Part shown: positions 1-7,887 of the stretch, in pieces
Layout: each line of letters opens with the position of its first letter
Numbering within the stretch: position 1 is the stretch's first letter
Assembly (NCBI RefSeq): GCF_014174495.1
Contig: NZ_JACJHR010000068.1
Location: 1-49,346, forward strand
Reading direction: 5' to 3'
Length of the DNA stretch: 49,346 bases
DNA from: Amycolatopsis echigonensis
GTDB lineage: Bacteria > Actinomycetota > Actinomycetes > Mycobacteriales > Pseudonocardiaceae
Program-made: the position numbers and the translations under genes
The notes under the pieces: model-generated
The model's input: the letters and a program-made list of their open reading frames with translations, nothing else
What the model was told of the DNA's origin: nothing
The model's database searches: none

Positions 1-53
1 CCGAGAACGGTGAGATGGCGCTCGGCAAGAACCTCCTCGTCGCGGTTCGGCAT
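1..53 (-). CDS. 5' end of an unidentified protein, cut by the window edge
   Basis: An ATG on the minus strand opens a frame reading MPNRDEEVLAERHLTVL that runs off the left edge. The codons have the usual G/C third positions. The acidic-basic amphipathic start looks like real protein, but there are only 17 codons and no clear Shine-Dalgarno. The family cannot be told. It would be transcribed in the same direction as recQ, after a 421-nt gap. Confidence 0.35.
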   Translation of the reverse strand, partial: MPNRDEEVLAERHLTVL

Positions 54-474
54 CCCGCGGACATGCGGTCACCTCGGGAGCGCAGGGCAGACCGCAGTCC
101 CAGGGCGCGCGTCGGGCGCGCCGCCCCGCGGGGCCCGCAGCGCCGTCACCGACGCAGCGACCACGTCGCGGACCGGATCAGCCCAGCAGCATTGGCCTCA
201 CCCCGGCGGTCTTCGCCATGCCTCGACTCCTGCTTGTCGCATGCCCGCCTGGACGGCGCGTCGTGCACAAGCCCCGGCCAGCTCACCTAACTGCCCTGGG
301 CCGTGGCAACTGCCAGCCAGCCGCCACCAAGTGGCCGTCAGCCAACCAGCCGCCAGCCGATGCCAGCGGCCACCAACTGGCCGCCAGTCGACGGCAGCGA
401 CCACCAACCGGCCGCAAGCCAACCAACTGCCGACCCCAGCCGCTCCCGCCCAGCCGCCAAGCTCCAGCACAACC
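54..474. repeat. Gene-free tract downstream of recQ with degenerate CCACCAA/GGCCG repeats
   Basis: I see no convincing gene here. Frames that stay open are antisense shadows rich in P, Q, A and R. From about 300 to 450 the sequence is a decayed low-complexity repeat. The unit RCCACCAANYGGCCG appears at 323-337, 369-383 and 400-414, with CCAACCAGCCGCCAG-type variants between. It could be a worn tandem repeat or slipped-strand DNA in the recQ 3' flank. No T-rich terminator is visible. Confidence 0.5.
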
Positions 475-2592
475 TCAGGCAGTGGTCGCCAACGCGAACG
501 GCAACACCCCCTCCGCGCCGGCCTGGCGCAGCAGCCGCGCCGCCAGGGTCATCGTCCAGCCGGTGTCGATCAGGTCGTCCACCAGCAGCACCGGACCGCG
601 GCACTGCGCGACGCTCGCCGCCACGTCCTCCGGCAGGCTCAGCCTCCGCCACAAATCGGCCAGCCGCTGTGCGCTGTTCGCCTGCCGGGGCGGCGGTCCG
701 GCCGAGGCGAGTTCGCCCAGATAGTCCAGCCGTCCGATCGCCGCGAGTCGCAGCGCGAGGCTGTCCACCAGTTGCGGCCGCGTCGCCGACGGGATCGCCA
801 CCACCGCCACCGGACGTTGCGCCCACTGCCAGCCCGCGAGCACCTTCACACACGCGTCGAAGACCGAGTCGGGGACCTCCGCGTCCTTCGCGCCCGGGCC
901 GAGCAGTTCGCGCAGCCGCCCGCCCCAGCCGACGTCCGTGAGCCGGCCCAGCACCTGCCCCGGCTCGGCCTGTTCGCCCGCTTTGATCCGGCCCGACAGC
1001 GGCACGTCGAGCCCGCTCATCCCGCTCGGCCACTGTTTGCGCGGCGCGACCTCGACGCCGGGCCGGTCCAGCCGTTCCCTCGTGGCGCCCGTGACTTCCT
1101 CGGACACCGCCGTGCTCCAGTGCTCCCCGGTGCAGTTGTCGCACCGGCCGCACGGCGCCGCCTCCGGGTCGTCCAGTTGCCGCCGCAGATACTCCATCCG
1201 GCACCCGGTCGTGCGGATGTACCCGAGCATCGCCTCTTGCTCCGCCGCCCGCGCGACACCGACGCGTTCGTACCGTTCCCGGTCGTACTCCCACGGCTGC
1301 CCGGTGCTTTCCCATCCGCCGCGCACCCGGCGCACCGCACCGTCCACATCGAGCACTTTCAGCACCATCTCCAGCCTCGACCGGGAAAGCTCGACCGACG
1401 GCTCGAGCGCGGCTGTCGAAAGTGGACGGTCGGCGTACGCGAGCGCGTTGAGCACCTGCGTGACGCGCAGTTCGTCCGGGAATGCCAGCGACCCGAAGTA
1501 CGCCCAGATCGCCTTGTCCTCCCGTCCGGGCAGCAGCACCACCTCGGCCCGCTCGACGCCGCGTCCGGCACGGCCGACCTGCTGGTAGTAGGCGATCGGC
1601 GACGACGGTGCGCCCAGGTGCACCACGAACCCGAGGTCCGGCTTGTCGAATCCCATTCCGAGCGCCGACGTCGCCACCAGCGCCTTAACCCGGTTGGCCA
1701 GCAGGTCGTCCTCTGCGGCCTGGCGGTCGGCCGGATCGGTCTTCCCGGTGTAGGCGGCCACCGGATAGCCGCGGTCGGACAGCAACGCGGCGACGTCGTG
1801 CGCGGCGGCGACGGTGAGCGTGTAGATGATTCCCGACCCCGGCAGCTCCGCCAGGTGCTCGGCGAGCCAGGCCAGCCGCGCCTCGTCGCTGGGGAGTTCG
1901 GCCACGGCCAGCCGCAGGCTTTCCCGGTCGAGCGGGCCGCGCAGGACGAGCGTGTCCGTCTCGCCGCCGATGCCGAGCTGCTCGGCGACGTCCGTGGCTA
2001 CCCGGTCGTTCGCGGTCGCGGTGGTGGCCAGCACCGGCACGCCTTCCGGCAGGTCGCCCAGCAGCGTGCGCAGCCGCCGGTAGTCCGGCCGGAAGTCGTG
2101 GCCCCAGTCGGAAATGCAGTGCGCCTCGTCCACCACGAGCAGGCCGGCGCTGGCGGTGAGCTTCGGCAGCACGCTGTCGCGGAAGTCCGGGTTGTTGAGC
2201 CGCTCCGGGCTGACCAGCAGCACGTCCACCTCGCCCGCGGCCACCGACGCCTGGACTTGGTCCCACTCCTGCGCGTTCGCCGAGTTGATGGTGGCCGCGT
2301 GGATCCCCGCCCTGGCGGCGGCGGAGATCTGGTTGCGCATCAGGGCGAGCAGCGGCGACACAATGACCGTCGGCCCCGCTCCCTGTTCCCGCAGCAGCGC
2401 GGTGGCCAGGAAGTACACGGCCGACTTCCCCCAGCCGGTGCGCTGCACGACGAGCGCGCGCCGGTGGTGCGCGACCAGTGCCTCGATGGCGGTCCACTGG
2501 TCCTCTCGGAGGGCGGCGTCGTCTCCGGCGAGCGCGCGGAGCAGGGTCTCCGCGCGGGTCCGGAGGGCTGGGGTGGTATCGGTGGTGTCCAC
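475..2592 (-). CDS. recQ: RecQ-family ATP-dependent DNA helicase with C-terminal phosphoribosyltransferase-like domain
   Basis: A 705-residue 3'-5' DNA helicase of superfamily 2. Visible motifs are Walker A RTGWGKS (about 51-57), DEAH followed by the RecQ aromatic loop AHCISDWGHDFRPDY (155-171), motif III ATTATAN, motif V ATSALGMGFDKPDL (308-320), motif VI QQVGRAGRG (337-345), and a zinc-binding group with C464 and CGRCDNC (481-487). The last 40 residues carry VLLVDDLIDTGWTMT (668-682), the PRPP-loop pattern of type I phosphoribosyltransferases. The protein therefore looks like a helicase-PRTase fusion rather than RecQ with WH/HRDC ends. The GTG start has a TANNNT-like box 6 nt upstream and no Shine-Dalgarno. 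It diverges from nadD. The helicase call is certain; the role of the tail is unknown. Confidence 0.93.
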   Translation of the reverse strand: MDTTDTTPALRTRAETLLRALAGDDAALREDQWTAIEALVAHHRRALVVQRTGWGKSAVYFLATALLREQGAGPTVIVSPLLALMRNQISAAARAGIHAATINSANAQEWDQVQASVAAGEVDVLLVSPERLNNPDFRDSVLPKLTASAGLLVVDEAHCISDWGHDFRPDYRRLRTLLGDLPEGVPVLATTATANDRVATDVAEQLGIGGETDTLVLRGPLDRESLRLAVAELPSDEARLAWLAEHLAELPGSGIIYTLTVAAAHDVAALLSDRGYPVAAYTGKTDPADRQAAEDDLLANRVKALVATSALGMGFDKPDLGFVVHLGAPSSPIAYYQQVGRAGRGVERAEVVLLPGREDKAIWAYFGSLAFPDELRVTQVLNALAYADRPLSTAALEPSVELSRSRLEMVLKVLDVDGAVRRVRGGWESTGQPWEYDRERYERVGVARAAEQEAMLGYIRTTGCRMEYLRRQLDDPEAAPCGRCDNCTGEHWSTAVSEEVTGATRERLDRPGVEVAPRKQWPSGMSGLDVPLSGRIKAGEQAEPGQVLGRLTDVGWGGRLRELLGPGAKDAEVPDSVFDACVKVLAGWQWAQRPVAVVAIPSATRPQLVDSLALRLAAIGRLDYLGELASAGPPPRQANSAQRLADLWRRLSLPEDVAASVAQCRGPVLLVDDLIDTGWTMTLAARLLRQAGAEGVLPFALATTA

Positions 2593-2598
2593 GCCCCC

Positions 2599-2604
2599 GG
2601 TCTA
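2599..2604 (-). promoter_or_regulatory. -10-like box for leaderless recQ mRNA
   Basis: TAGACC lies 6 nt before the recQ GTG and resembles the actinobacterial TANNNT element. It supports the chosen start and a leaderless transcript. Confidence 0.4.
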
Positions 2605-2650
2605 CCCCATGCCCCCGACAATCCCGGAGCCGCCCGGACCGGAACGGACA

Positions 2651-2666
2651 GTTTCCGGCCGGAAAC
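2651..2666. promoter_or_regulatory. Perfect 16-bp palindrome GTTTCCGGCCGGAAAC
   Basis: A gapless palindrome in the divergent recQ/nadD control region, just beside the Crp-like site. It may be a regulator operator. I do not recognise the binding protein. Confidence 0.4.
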
Positions 2667-2675
2667 GCAGAGTTA

Positions 2676-2691
2676 TGTGACTCATGTCACA
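2676..2691. promoter_or_regulatory. Perfect Crp/GlxR-type site TGTGACTCATGTCACA
   Basis: TGTGA-N6-TCACA matches the full consensus for Crp-family regulators, which actinobacteria use as Crp or GlxR. Its centre lies about 74 nt upstream of the predicted nadD transcription start, and it also lies upstream of recQ. Either gene could be controlled. Confidence 0.7.
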
Positions 2692-2743
2692 ACAGTAACC
2701 TAGGTCGCAGCCGCGACGGGAAGCCCTCGCGTGCCCGCGCGTA

Positions 2744-2749
2744 TAGGCT
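2744..2749 (+). promoter_or_regulatory. -10 box TAGGCT of leaderless nadD
   Basis: TAGGCT sits 8 nt before the ATG, where an RNA polymerase -10 element places the transcription start on the start codon. This argues for the ATG at 2758 over the in-frame GTG at 2731. Confidence 0.6.
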
Positions 2750-2757
2750 CACCGGCT

Positions 2758-3357
2758 ATGTCACCACGCCGGATCGGGGTCATGGGCGGCACCTTCGACC
2801 CCGTGCACCACGGCCACCTCGTCGCGGCCAGCGAGGTCCAGTCGCGGTTCGCGCTCGACGAGGTCATCTTCGTGCCGACCGGGCAGCCGTGGCAGAAGTC
2901 CGGCCGCCGCGTCACGCGCGCCGAGGACCGCTACCTGATGACGGTCATCGCCACCGCGTCCAACCCGGTCTTCTCGGTGAGCCGGGTCGACATCGACCGC
3001 GGCGGGCAGACCTACACCGTCGACACGCTGCGGGACCTGCACGAGGAGTACCCGGACGACGAGCTGTTCTTCATCACCGGGGCCGACGCGCTCGAGCAGA
3101 TCCTCACCTGGCACAAGGCCGACGAGCTGTTCGACTTCGCGCATTTCATCGGCGTCACCCGACCGGGCTATCGGCTCAATTCGCACCATCTGCCCAGCGG
3201 CAAGGTGAGCCTGGTCGAGGTCACCGCCATGGCCATCTCGTCCACCGGATGCCGCGAGCGCGTCGAGCGCGGCGAGCCGGTCTGGTACCTCGTGCCCGAC
3301 GGCGTTGTGCGCTACATCGCCAAGAAGGACCTCTACCGCAAGGACGCCGAGGCCTGA
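2758..3357 (+). CDS. nadD: Nicotinate-nucleotide adenylyltransferase
   Basis: Adenylates nicotinate mononucleotide to deamido-NAD in NAD synthesis. The 199-residue protein is normal length. It carries the nucleotidyltransferase signature GGTFDPVHHGH (10-20) and the C-terminal ISST-x-x-R motif (160-166). The ATG start is preferred because the protein then begins MSPRRIGVMGG, as usual for the family, and a TAGGCT box fits a leaderless message. It heads a same-strand run with rsfS, gpgP, octT and degV, in the order of M. tuberculosis Rv2421c to Rv2417c. The Crp-like site upstream may regulate it. Confidence 0.96.
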   Translation: MSPRRIGVMGGTFDPVHHGHLVAASEVQSRFALDEVIFVPTGQPWQKSGRRVTRAEDRYLMTVIATASNPVFSVSRVDIDRGGQTYTVDTLRDLHEEYPDDELFFITGADALEQILTWHKADELFDFAHFIGVTRPGYRLNSHHLPSGKVSLVEVTAMAISSTGCRERVERGEPVWYLVPDGVVRYIAKKDLYRKDAEA

Positions 3358-3401
3358 CCGGGTACCCTCGTCCGGGCGTACCCCGAATCTGAAGGAGCAC
3401 T

Positions 3402-3809
3402 GTGGCAGCGACGTCCGAGGCACGGGACCTGGCGGTGGCGGCCGCGCACGCGGCGGCGGACAAGCTGGCCACCGACGTGGTCGTCCTCGACGTGTCCGAG
3501 CAGCTCGTGATCACCGACGCGTTCGTGATCGCGTCCGCGGCCAACGAGCGGCAGGTCGGCGCGATCGTCGACAACGTGGAGGAGAAGCTCCGCATCGAGG
3601 GGCACAAGCCGGTCCGGCGCGAAGGCGCGCGCGAGGGCCGCTGGGTGCTGCTCGATTACGTCGACGTCGTCGTCCACGTCCAGCACGCCGACGAGCGCTC
3701 GTTCTACGGCCTCGAGCGGCTGTGGAAGGACTGCCCGCGGATCGAGGTCGAAGGGCTGGCGACGGTTCCCGCGAACGACACCGGCGACGCGGACGGTCCG
3801 GAGGCGTGA
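3402..3809 (+). CDS. rsfS: Ribosomal silencing factor RsfS
   Basis: A 135-residue member of the RsfS/Iojap (DUF143) family, which binds ribosomal protein uL14 and blocks subunit joining when growth slows. Family blocks are visible: VVVLDVSEQLVITDAFVIAS, then GHKPVRREG, WVLLDYVDVVVHV and FYGLERLWKD near the C-terminus. The GTG start is set by GAAGGAG four nt upstream. The gene lies 44 nt after nadD and its TGA overlaps the GTG of the following phosphatase, so the two are translationally coupled. Confidence 0.95.
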   Translation: MAATSEARDLAVAAAHAAADKLATDVVVLDVSEQLVITDAFVIASAANERQVGAIVDNVEEKLRIEGHKPVRREGAREGRWVLLDYVDVVVHVQHADERSFYGLERLWKDCPRIEVEGLATVPANDTGDADGPEA

Positions 3810-4420
3810 GCCCGCGGCGGCTGCTGCTCTGGCGGCACGGCGAGACGGACTACAACGCCGCCGGCCGCATGCAGGGACACCTCGATTCGGCCCTGACCCC
3901 GGTTGGCTGGAACCAGGCGCGCTTCGCCGTGCCCGCGCTCGCGCGGTTCGCGCCGGAGCTGGTGATCGCGTCCGACCTGCGCCGCGCCACCGACACCGCG
4001 ACCGTGCTCACCGAGGCGATCGGCGTGCCGCTGCAGATCGACAAGCGGCTGCGCGAGACCCACCTCGGCGAATGGCAGGGCCTGACCGGCGCCGAGGTCG
4101 ACGAGGGCTACCCGGGCGACCGGGAGCTTTGGCGCACCAACGCCGCGTGGGCCCCGCCGGGCGGCGAGTCCCGGGTCGAGGTGGCCGAACGCGCCGCCGA
4201 GGTGGTCGACGACCTGATGCAGCCGAACTCCGACGCCGGGGAGTCGGTCCTGCTCGCCTCGCACGGCGGCTTGATCCTCGCGCTGACCGCCAAGCTGCTC
4301 GGCCTTCCGGTCGAGGTCTGGCCGTCGCTCGGCGGGATCATGAACTGCCACTGGGTCGACCTCGGCCACCGCGACGGGAAGTGGCGGTTGCACGCGTACA
4401 ACGCGGGCATCACCGGCTGA
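3806..4420 (+). CDS. gpgP: Histidine phosphatase, probable glucosyl-3-phosphoglycerate phosphatase
   Basis: A 204-residue phosphoglycerate-mutase-like phosphatase. The phospho-accepting motif is WRHGETDYN (H11), followed by RMQGHLDSALTPVGWNQA, the acid residue in RLRETHLGEW (E84) and the second histidine in ASHGG (H153). The N-terminal block matches M. tuberculosis GpgP (Rv2419c), which dephosphorylates glucosyl-3-phosphoglycerate in methylglucose lipopolysaccharide synthesis. Position after nadD-rsfS and before an OctT-like gene supports this assignment. The GTG start overlaps the rsfS stop in a GTGA. A generic broad-specificity phosphatase remains possible. Confidence 0.85.
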   Translation: MSPRRLLLWRHGETDYNAAGRMQGHLDSALTPVGWNQARFAVPALARFAPELVIASDLRRATDTATVLTEAIGVPLQIDKRLRETHLGEWQGLTGAEVDEGYPGDRELWRTNAAWAPPGGESRVEVAERAAEVVDDLMQPNSDAGESVLLASHGGLILALTAKLLGLPVEVWPSLGGIMNCHWVDLGHRDGKWRLHAYNAGITG

Positions 4421-4424
4421 CCCG

Positions 4425-5153
4425 ATGAGCCCGCAGCTGCTCGTCTTCGGCGATTCACTCTGTTTCCACGGCCCTGAAGGCCCTTGCGCGGCCGACGATC
4501 CGCGTCTGTGGCCCAACGTCGCCGCGAACGCGTTGTCCGGAAAAGCCGACCTCGTCGCCGGCATCGGCTGGACCGCGCGCGACCTGTGGTGGTCGCTCAC
4601 CGGCGACCCGCGCGTGTGGGCGGATCTGCGCCGTGTCGACGCCGTCGTGCTCGCTGTCGGCCACATGGACACACTGCCGTCGCCGCTGCCGACGTACTTG
4701 CGTCAAGGACTTCGCTACCTTCGCCCCGACGGCGTGCGTCGCGTTGTACGCGGTGCCTATCTCGCTGCGCAGCCACGGCTGTCTGTCGTGATGCGCGGAC
4801 GTCCTCGCGTGCTTCCTGCGCGGCTGAGCGTGAGCTACTTGGACCAGTCCGTCGAAGCGTTGCGCGCGTTGCGGCCTGAGTTGCCTGTGTTCGGAATGCT
4901 GCCTTCAGTGCACCGCGCTGACGCGTACGGGCGCGTACACACGGGACGCGCCGAAGCAGCCGCCGCGATCGCTTCGTGGGCCGCGCGATGCGAAGTGCCG
5001 TTGCTCGACACGCCCGGCGTGGTTGGCGAACATGTCTTGAGCGGCGCGGGAAATCCCGACGGCATGCACTGGGGATGGGCGGGACACGAAGCTGTCGGCA
5101 CCGCCATGGCGAAGCTCGTTGCGCCGCACCTCGGCCCTGGCAACGTAGGCTGA
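4425..5153 (+). CDS. SGNH-fold hydrolase/acyltransferase, OctT-like
   Basis: A 242-residue GDSL/SGNH protein. Block I is FGDSL with nucleophile S11, a GHMD segment occupies the block III position, and the C-terminal DGMH (D212, H215) supplies the Asp-His pair. It occupies the position of M. tuberculosis Rv2418c (OctT), an octanoyltransferase of methylglucose lipopolysaccharides, directly after the gpgP-like gene. The same role is likely but inferred from family and position. It starts 4 nt after the gpgP stop. Codon use in 4700-5000 is a little less GC-biased than in its neighbours. Confidence 0.82.
   Translation: MSPQLLVFGDSLCFHGPEGPCAADDPRLWPNVAANALSGKADLVAGIGWTARDLWWSLTGDPRVWADLRRVDAVVLAVGHMDTLPSPLPTYLRQGLRYLRPDGVRRVVRGAYLAAQPRLSVVMRGRPRVLPARLSVSYLDQSVEALRALRPELPVFGMLPSVHRADAYGRVHTGRAEAAAAIASWAARCEVPLLDTPGVVGEHVLSGAGNPDGMHWGWAGHEAVGTAMAKLVAPHLGPGNVG
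5146..5151 (+). promoter_or_regulatory. -10 box TAGGCT of leaderless degV
   Basis: TAGGCT ends at the first base of the octT-like gene's TGA and lies 6 nt before the degV GTG. It gives degV its own internal promoter and fixes its start. Confidence 0.55.
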
Positions 5154-5157
5154 CGAC

Positions 5158-6006
5158 GTGTCGGTCGCCGTGGTCACGGATTCCACCGCGCACCTGCCCG
5201 AAGGCTTCGCCGAGCGGCACTCGGTGCGCGTGGTGCCCCTGCACGTCCTCGTGGAAGGCGTGTGCTCGCTCGACGGCGTCGAAATGGGTCCCGCCGCGCT
5301 CGCGGAAGCGCTGGGGGAGCGGAAGATCGTCACGACTTCCCGGCCCACTCCAGCCGAGTTCGTCACCGAATTCCGGGCCGCTCTCGACGCGGGCGCGGAC
5401 GCGGTCGTCTCGGTGCACCTGTCGAGCGAACTGTCCGGCACGTGGGAAGCCGCCGTGCTGGCAGCGGAAGAAGTCGGTTCCGACCGGGTCCGCGTCGTCG
5501 ATTCCCGCACTACGGCGATGGGTCTGGGCTTCGCTGCCCTGCACGCCGCGGACGCCGCCGCTTCCGGAGCCAGCCCCGCCGAAGTCGAAGCGGCAGCAAC
5601 GAAAGCGGCCGAACGGTCGTCAACGTTGTTCGTGGTCGAGACGCTGGAGCACCTGCGTCGCGGTGGCAGGATCGGCTCGGCCGCGGCGTTGCTCGGCACC
5701 GCGCTGGCGGTGAAACCGGTGCTGCACATGTCCGACGGCCGGATTTTGCCGCTGGAGAAGGTGCGCACGATGAACCGCGCGATCGGGCGCTTGGTCGAGC
5801 TGTCCGTGCAGGCGGCGGGCACCGGACCGGTCGAGCTGGCGGTGCACCATCTCGCCTCGCCGGAGCGGGCCGTCGAATTGGCGAACCGGCTCGAGGAAGC
5901 GATCCCGGGGTGCGCCGGGGGATGCGTGGTGTCGGAGATCGGCGCGGTCATCGGCGCGCACACTGGTCCCGGCGTGCTCGGCGTGGTCGTGCAGCGCGCT
6001 AGCTGA
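5158..6006 (+). CDS. DegV-family fatty-acid-binding protein
   Basis: A 282-residue DegV-family protein. These bind a fatty acid and hand it to acyl kinases or lipid synthesis. Hallmarks are VVTDSTAHLP at the N-terminus, TSRPTPAEF (about 59-67), LSSELSGTWE, LEHLRRGGRIG and IGAHTGPG close to the end. The GTG start is set by a TAGGCT box 6 nt upstream. It is syntenic with Rv2417c. Its 3' end overlaps the minus-strand DUF3626 remnant by 8 nt. Confidence 0.92.
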   Translation: MSVAVVTDSTAHLPEGFAERHSVRVVPLHVLVEGVCSLDGVEMGPAALAEALGERKIVTTSRPTPAEFVTEFRAALDAGADAVVSVHLSSELSGTWEAAVLAAEEVGSDRVRVVDSRTTAMGLGFAALHAADAAASGASPAEVEAAATKAAERSSTLFVVETLEHLRRGGRIGSAAALLGTALAVKPVLHMSDGRILPLEKVRTMNRAIGRLVELSVQAAGTGPVELAVHHLASPERAVELANRLEEAIPGCAGGCVVSEIGAVIGAHTGPGVLGVVVQRAS

Positions 6007-6825
6007 GTTCCTGGTTGCCGAACCGCGCGAGCAGGTGCCAGACGCGCTTGAGAGCTTGCTCGCCGTGGCCAGCCGCTTTCCCCAGTATCCGTGGGTCGAG
6101 ATGTCCGTCCTCGGCCAGTTCGGCACCGAGCGCGGTGAACTTCGGTCCGCGGTAGTCGGGGTGCCGAAGCAGTTCTCCAGTGGTGAGCCGGAACCCTTCG
6201 TGCCATTCGACCCTGCCCAGTTTCCGGGCCGTCGCTTCGATTTCCGTTCCTCGATAGGACGGATCGAGTACGAGTGCTTCGACGTCCCGAGCCAGGTCCA
6301 CCTCTCCGTGCACCTGCGCCTCGATGTAGTCGTCCAGCAAGTCTTTGTCGTCAGCCTCCGCGGCTGCGACCAGCGCAGACAGTCGATCCTCGACGCCGAA
6401 CGCCGTCGGCTCGAAGAAACTGTCGGGATAGGTGAAAGTGGTGCGGGACATGGTGTGCCGGGCGAGTCGCAGATGCGCCGAACCGAACCGCGGCGAGCCG
6501 CCTGTCTTCCGGCCGCGGAAATTCAGCGACCCGTATTTCGGCCGGTGCTCCGGTGCGGCCTCGTCGTAGGCGCCCGCGAACAACCGGCTTTCCCAGCGCC
6601 AGCGGTCTACGCCCGGATGCGCGGTCAGCCCGCCGTTGCTGACGCCGGTCTCGAACTGCGAGCGGTACCGGCCGTCCCGCGCCATGCACTCCAGGATCGG
6701 CACCCGTCGACCAGCCGATCCGGGTGGAAATGCAGCGTGACCCGTCATGACGGATCCGCTGGCCCGCCAGCCGCCAACCCGGCGACATGGGCGACCGCGC
6801 GTTCCCCAGGCTCCACTCGGATCAC
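5999..6825 (-). pseudogene. DUF3626 protein, broken by an in-frame stop and a frameshift
   Basis: Read from the GTG that overlaps the stop of the GNAT gene (GTGA), the frame gives VIRVEPGERAVAHVAGL, then TGA at codon 27 (6745-6747), then RVTLHFHPDRLVDG. That last block is the conserved HFHPDR motif. At the C3 run 6703-6705 the frame must shift by one base to continue VPILECMARDGRYRSQFETG, GGLTAHPGVDRWRWESR, GSPRFGSAHLRL and ALVLDPSYRGT to the stop. Restoring one base gives about 275 residues, a normal DUF3626 length. Function of the family is not established. Sequencing error could explain one lesion but two make a pseudogene more likely. A shorter product could start at the ATG at 6748 but would lack the HFHPDR motif. 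Confidence 0.72.
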
Positions 6826-7745
6826 GGCCAGGACATCGTGATCGTGCGCTCGAAGTTGACGTACCCGGCGCGCCGGAACGCGTTCGCCATCGGGACGTTG
6901 CCGAGGTCCGTCGCCGCCCGGATACGAGGAACCTGTTCCGCAGCAAGGATTCGGGTGCCCTCGGCGAGAATGTCTTCGATGTAGCCGTTGCCGCGATGTT
7001 CGGGCAGGACGGCCAGATAGCCGATGACCGGGTGGTAGTCATTGCGTGCCGGCGTGACGAATCCGACCGGCGTGCCGTCGGGCAGAGTGGCGACTCGCCA
7101 CCAATCCCGAGGACTGCGGTAGTGCGCCAATTCGTCCTGGTAATGGCGGATTGCCGCTTCACGAGCGGACATCCGGGTCAGATCGTCACGGCTGTGGGCG
7201 TCGAGGGTCCCGTTCAGGACCCGGGTCATCAGGTCGAGGATCTCGTTCTCGTCGCGGATCTTCCGGAAGACCAGCCGGTTTCGCGGCGGGGCGACCGGAA
7301 TCCCTGGCCGCCACTCGAAGCGCAGCCGCTCGGCGAGCAGGTGAGCACCGTTCTGTTCGAGCGCGGCCATCCGGTCTTCGACCACGCTCCGGGTCGCGGC
7401 TTTTTCGCGCCAGTCAACGGGAATTATCCGGTTGTAGACCGGGGGTCGAGTGCCCGCGGGCAGAATCTCCGCCGTCGCGGTCCGGAGCAGCCGCGCGCCG
7501 ATGGTCACGTCCTCGACATCGAAAAAGTCCAGCAGAAACGGGACAGGTTCCTCAGCCCGCCCCCACCACGCGGCCCTGGCGACGAGTTCTCCGCCGCGAA
7601 GCGCGACCCACAACCACTCCGGCCTGCGTCGGCCGGTGGCGAGGTCGTCGGCGAGTTCGTGGTCGAGCCCGTAGGTGAGCTGGCAGAAGAGATCGAGTTC
7701 TTGCGGCCCAGAGATCGGGCGGAAGGTCAGTTCGGCGTGGTCCAC
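6822..7745 (-). CDS. GNAT-family N-acetyltransferase
   Basis: A 307-residue protein with an acetyl-CoA-binding GNAT core in its C-terminal third: VIGYLAVLPEHRGNGYIEDIL (the R/Q-x-x-G-x-G/A loop) and ATDLGNVPMANAFRRAGYVNFE (motif B). The N-terminal half looks like a degenerate second GNAT-like domain. The substrate is unknown. The gene is translationally coupled to the broken DUF3626 gene downstream. In M. tuberculosis the acetyltransferase eis sits at this chromosomal position, but this protein is shorter and lacks a recognisable Eis C-terminal domain. The start is GTG without a strong Shine-Dalgarno. Confidence 0.85.
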   Translation of the reverse strand: MDHAELTFRPISGPQELDLFCQLTYGLDHELADDLATGRRRPEWLWVALRGGELVARAAWWGRAEEPVPFLLDFFDVEDVTIGARLLRTATAEILPAGTRPPVYNRIIPVDWREKAATRSVVEDRMAALEQNGAHLLAERLRFEWRPGIPVAPPRNRLVFRKIRDENEILDLMTRVLNGTLDAHSRDDLTRMSAREAAIRHYQDELAHYRSPRDWWRVATLPDGTPVGFVTPARNDYHPVIGYLAVLPEHRGNGYIEDILAEGTRILAAEQVPRIRAATDLGNVPMANAFRRAGYVNFERTITMSWP

Positions 7746-7887
7746 AGCTACGGCATGCCCCCGTTCAACGGCTGACTACCAGATCTAGCGGACGATTGCA
7801 GCGGACGCGAACGCTTTTCGATCGCCAGCGCAGCAGGCCAAACCCGCCAGTATGACCGCGCACCCCGACAAACTCCGCCGCGTCTCG

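Noticed and set aside
198..470. Possible 90-codon gene downstream of recQ (minus)
   Set aside because: It is a translation of the degenerate repeat tract (W/G/A-rich), with no start signal.
10..2703. Very long open frame on the plus strand opposite recQ
   Set aside because: Composition is R/P/A/Q-rich with no recognisable domain, and it mirrors the third-position GC bias of recQ. It is an antisense shadow.
6822..7745. Assignment of the GNAT gene as Eis, because Eis occupies this place in M. tuberculosis
   Set aside because: The protein is about 100 residues shorter than Eis, is on the opposite strand relative to the core genes, and shows a simple GNAT core without the Eis C-terminal domain.
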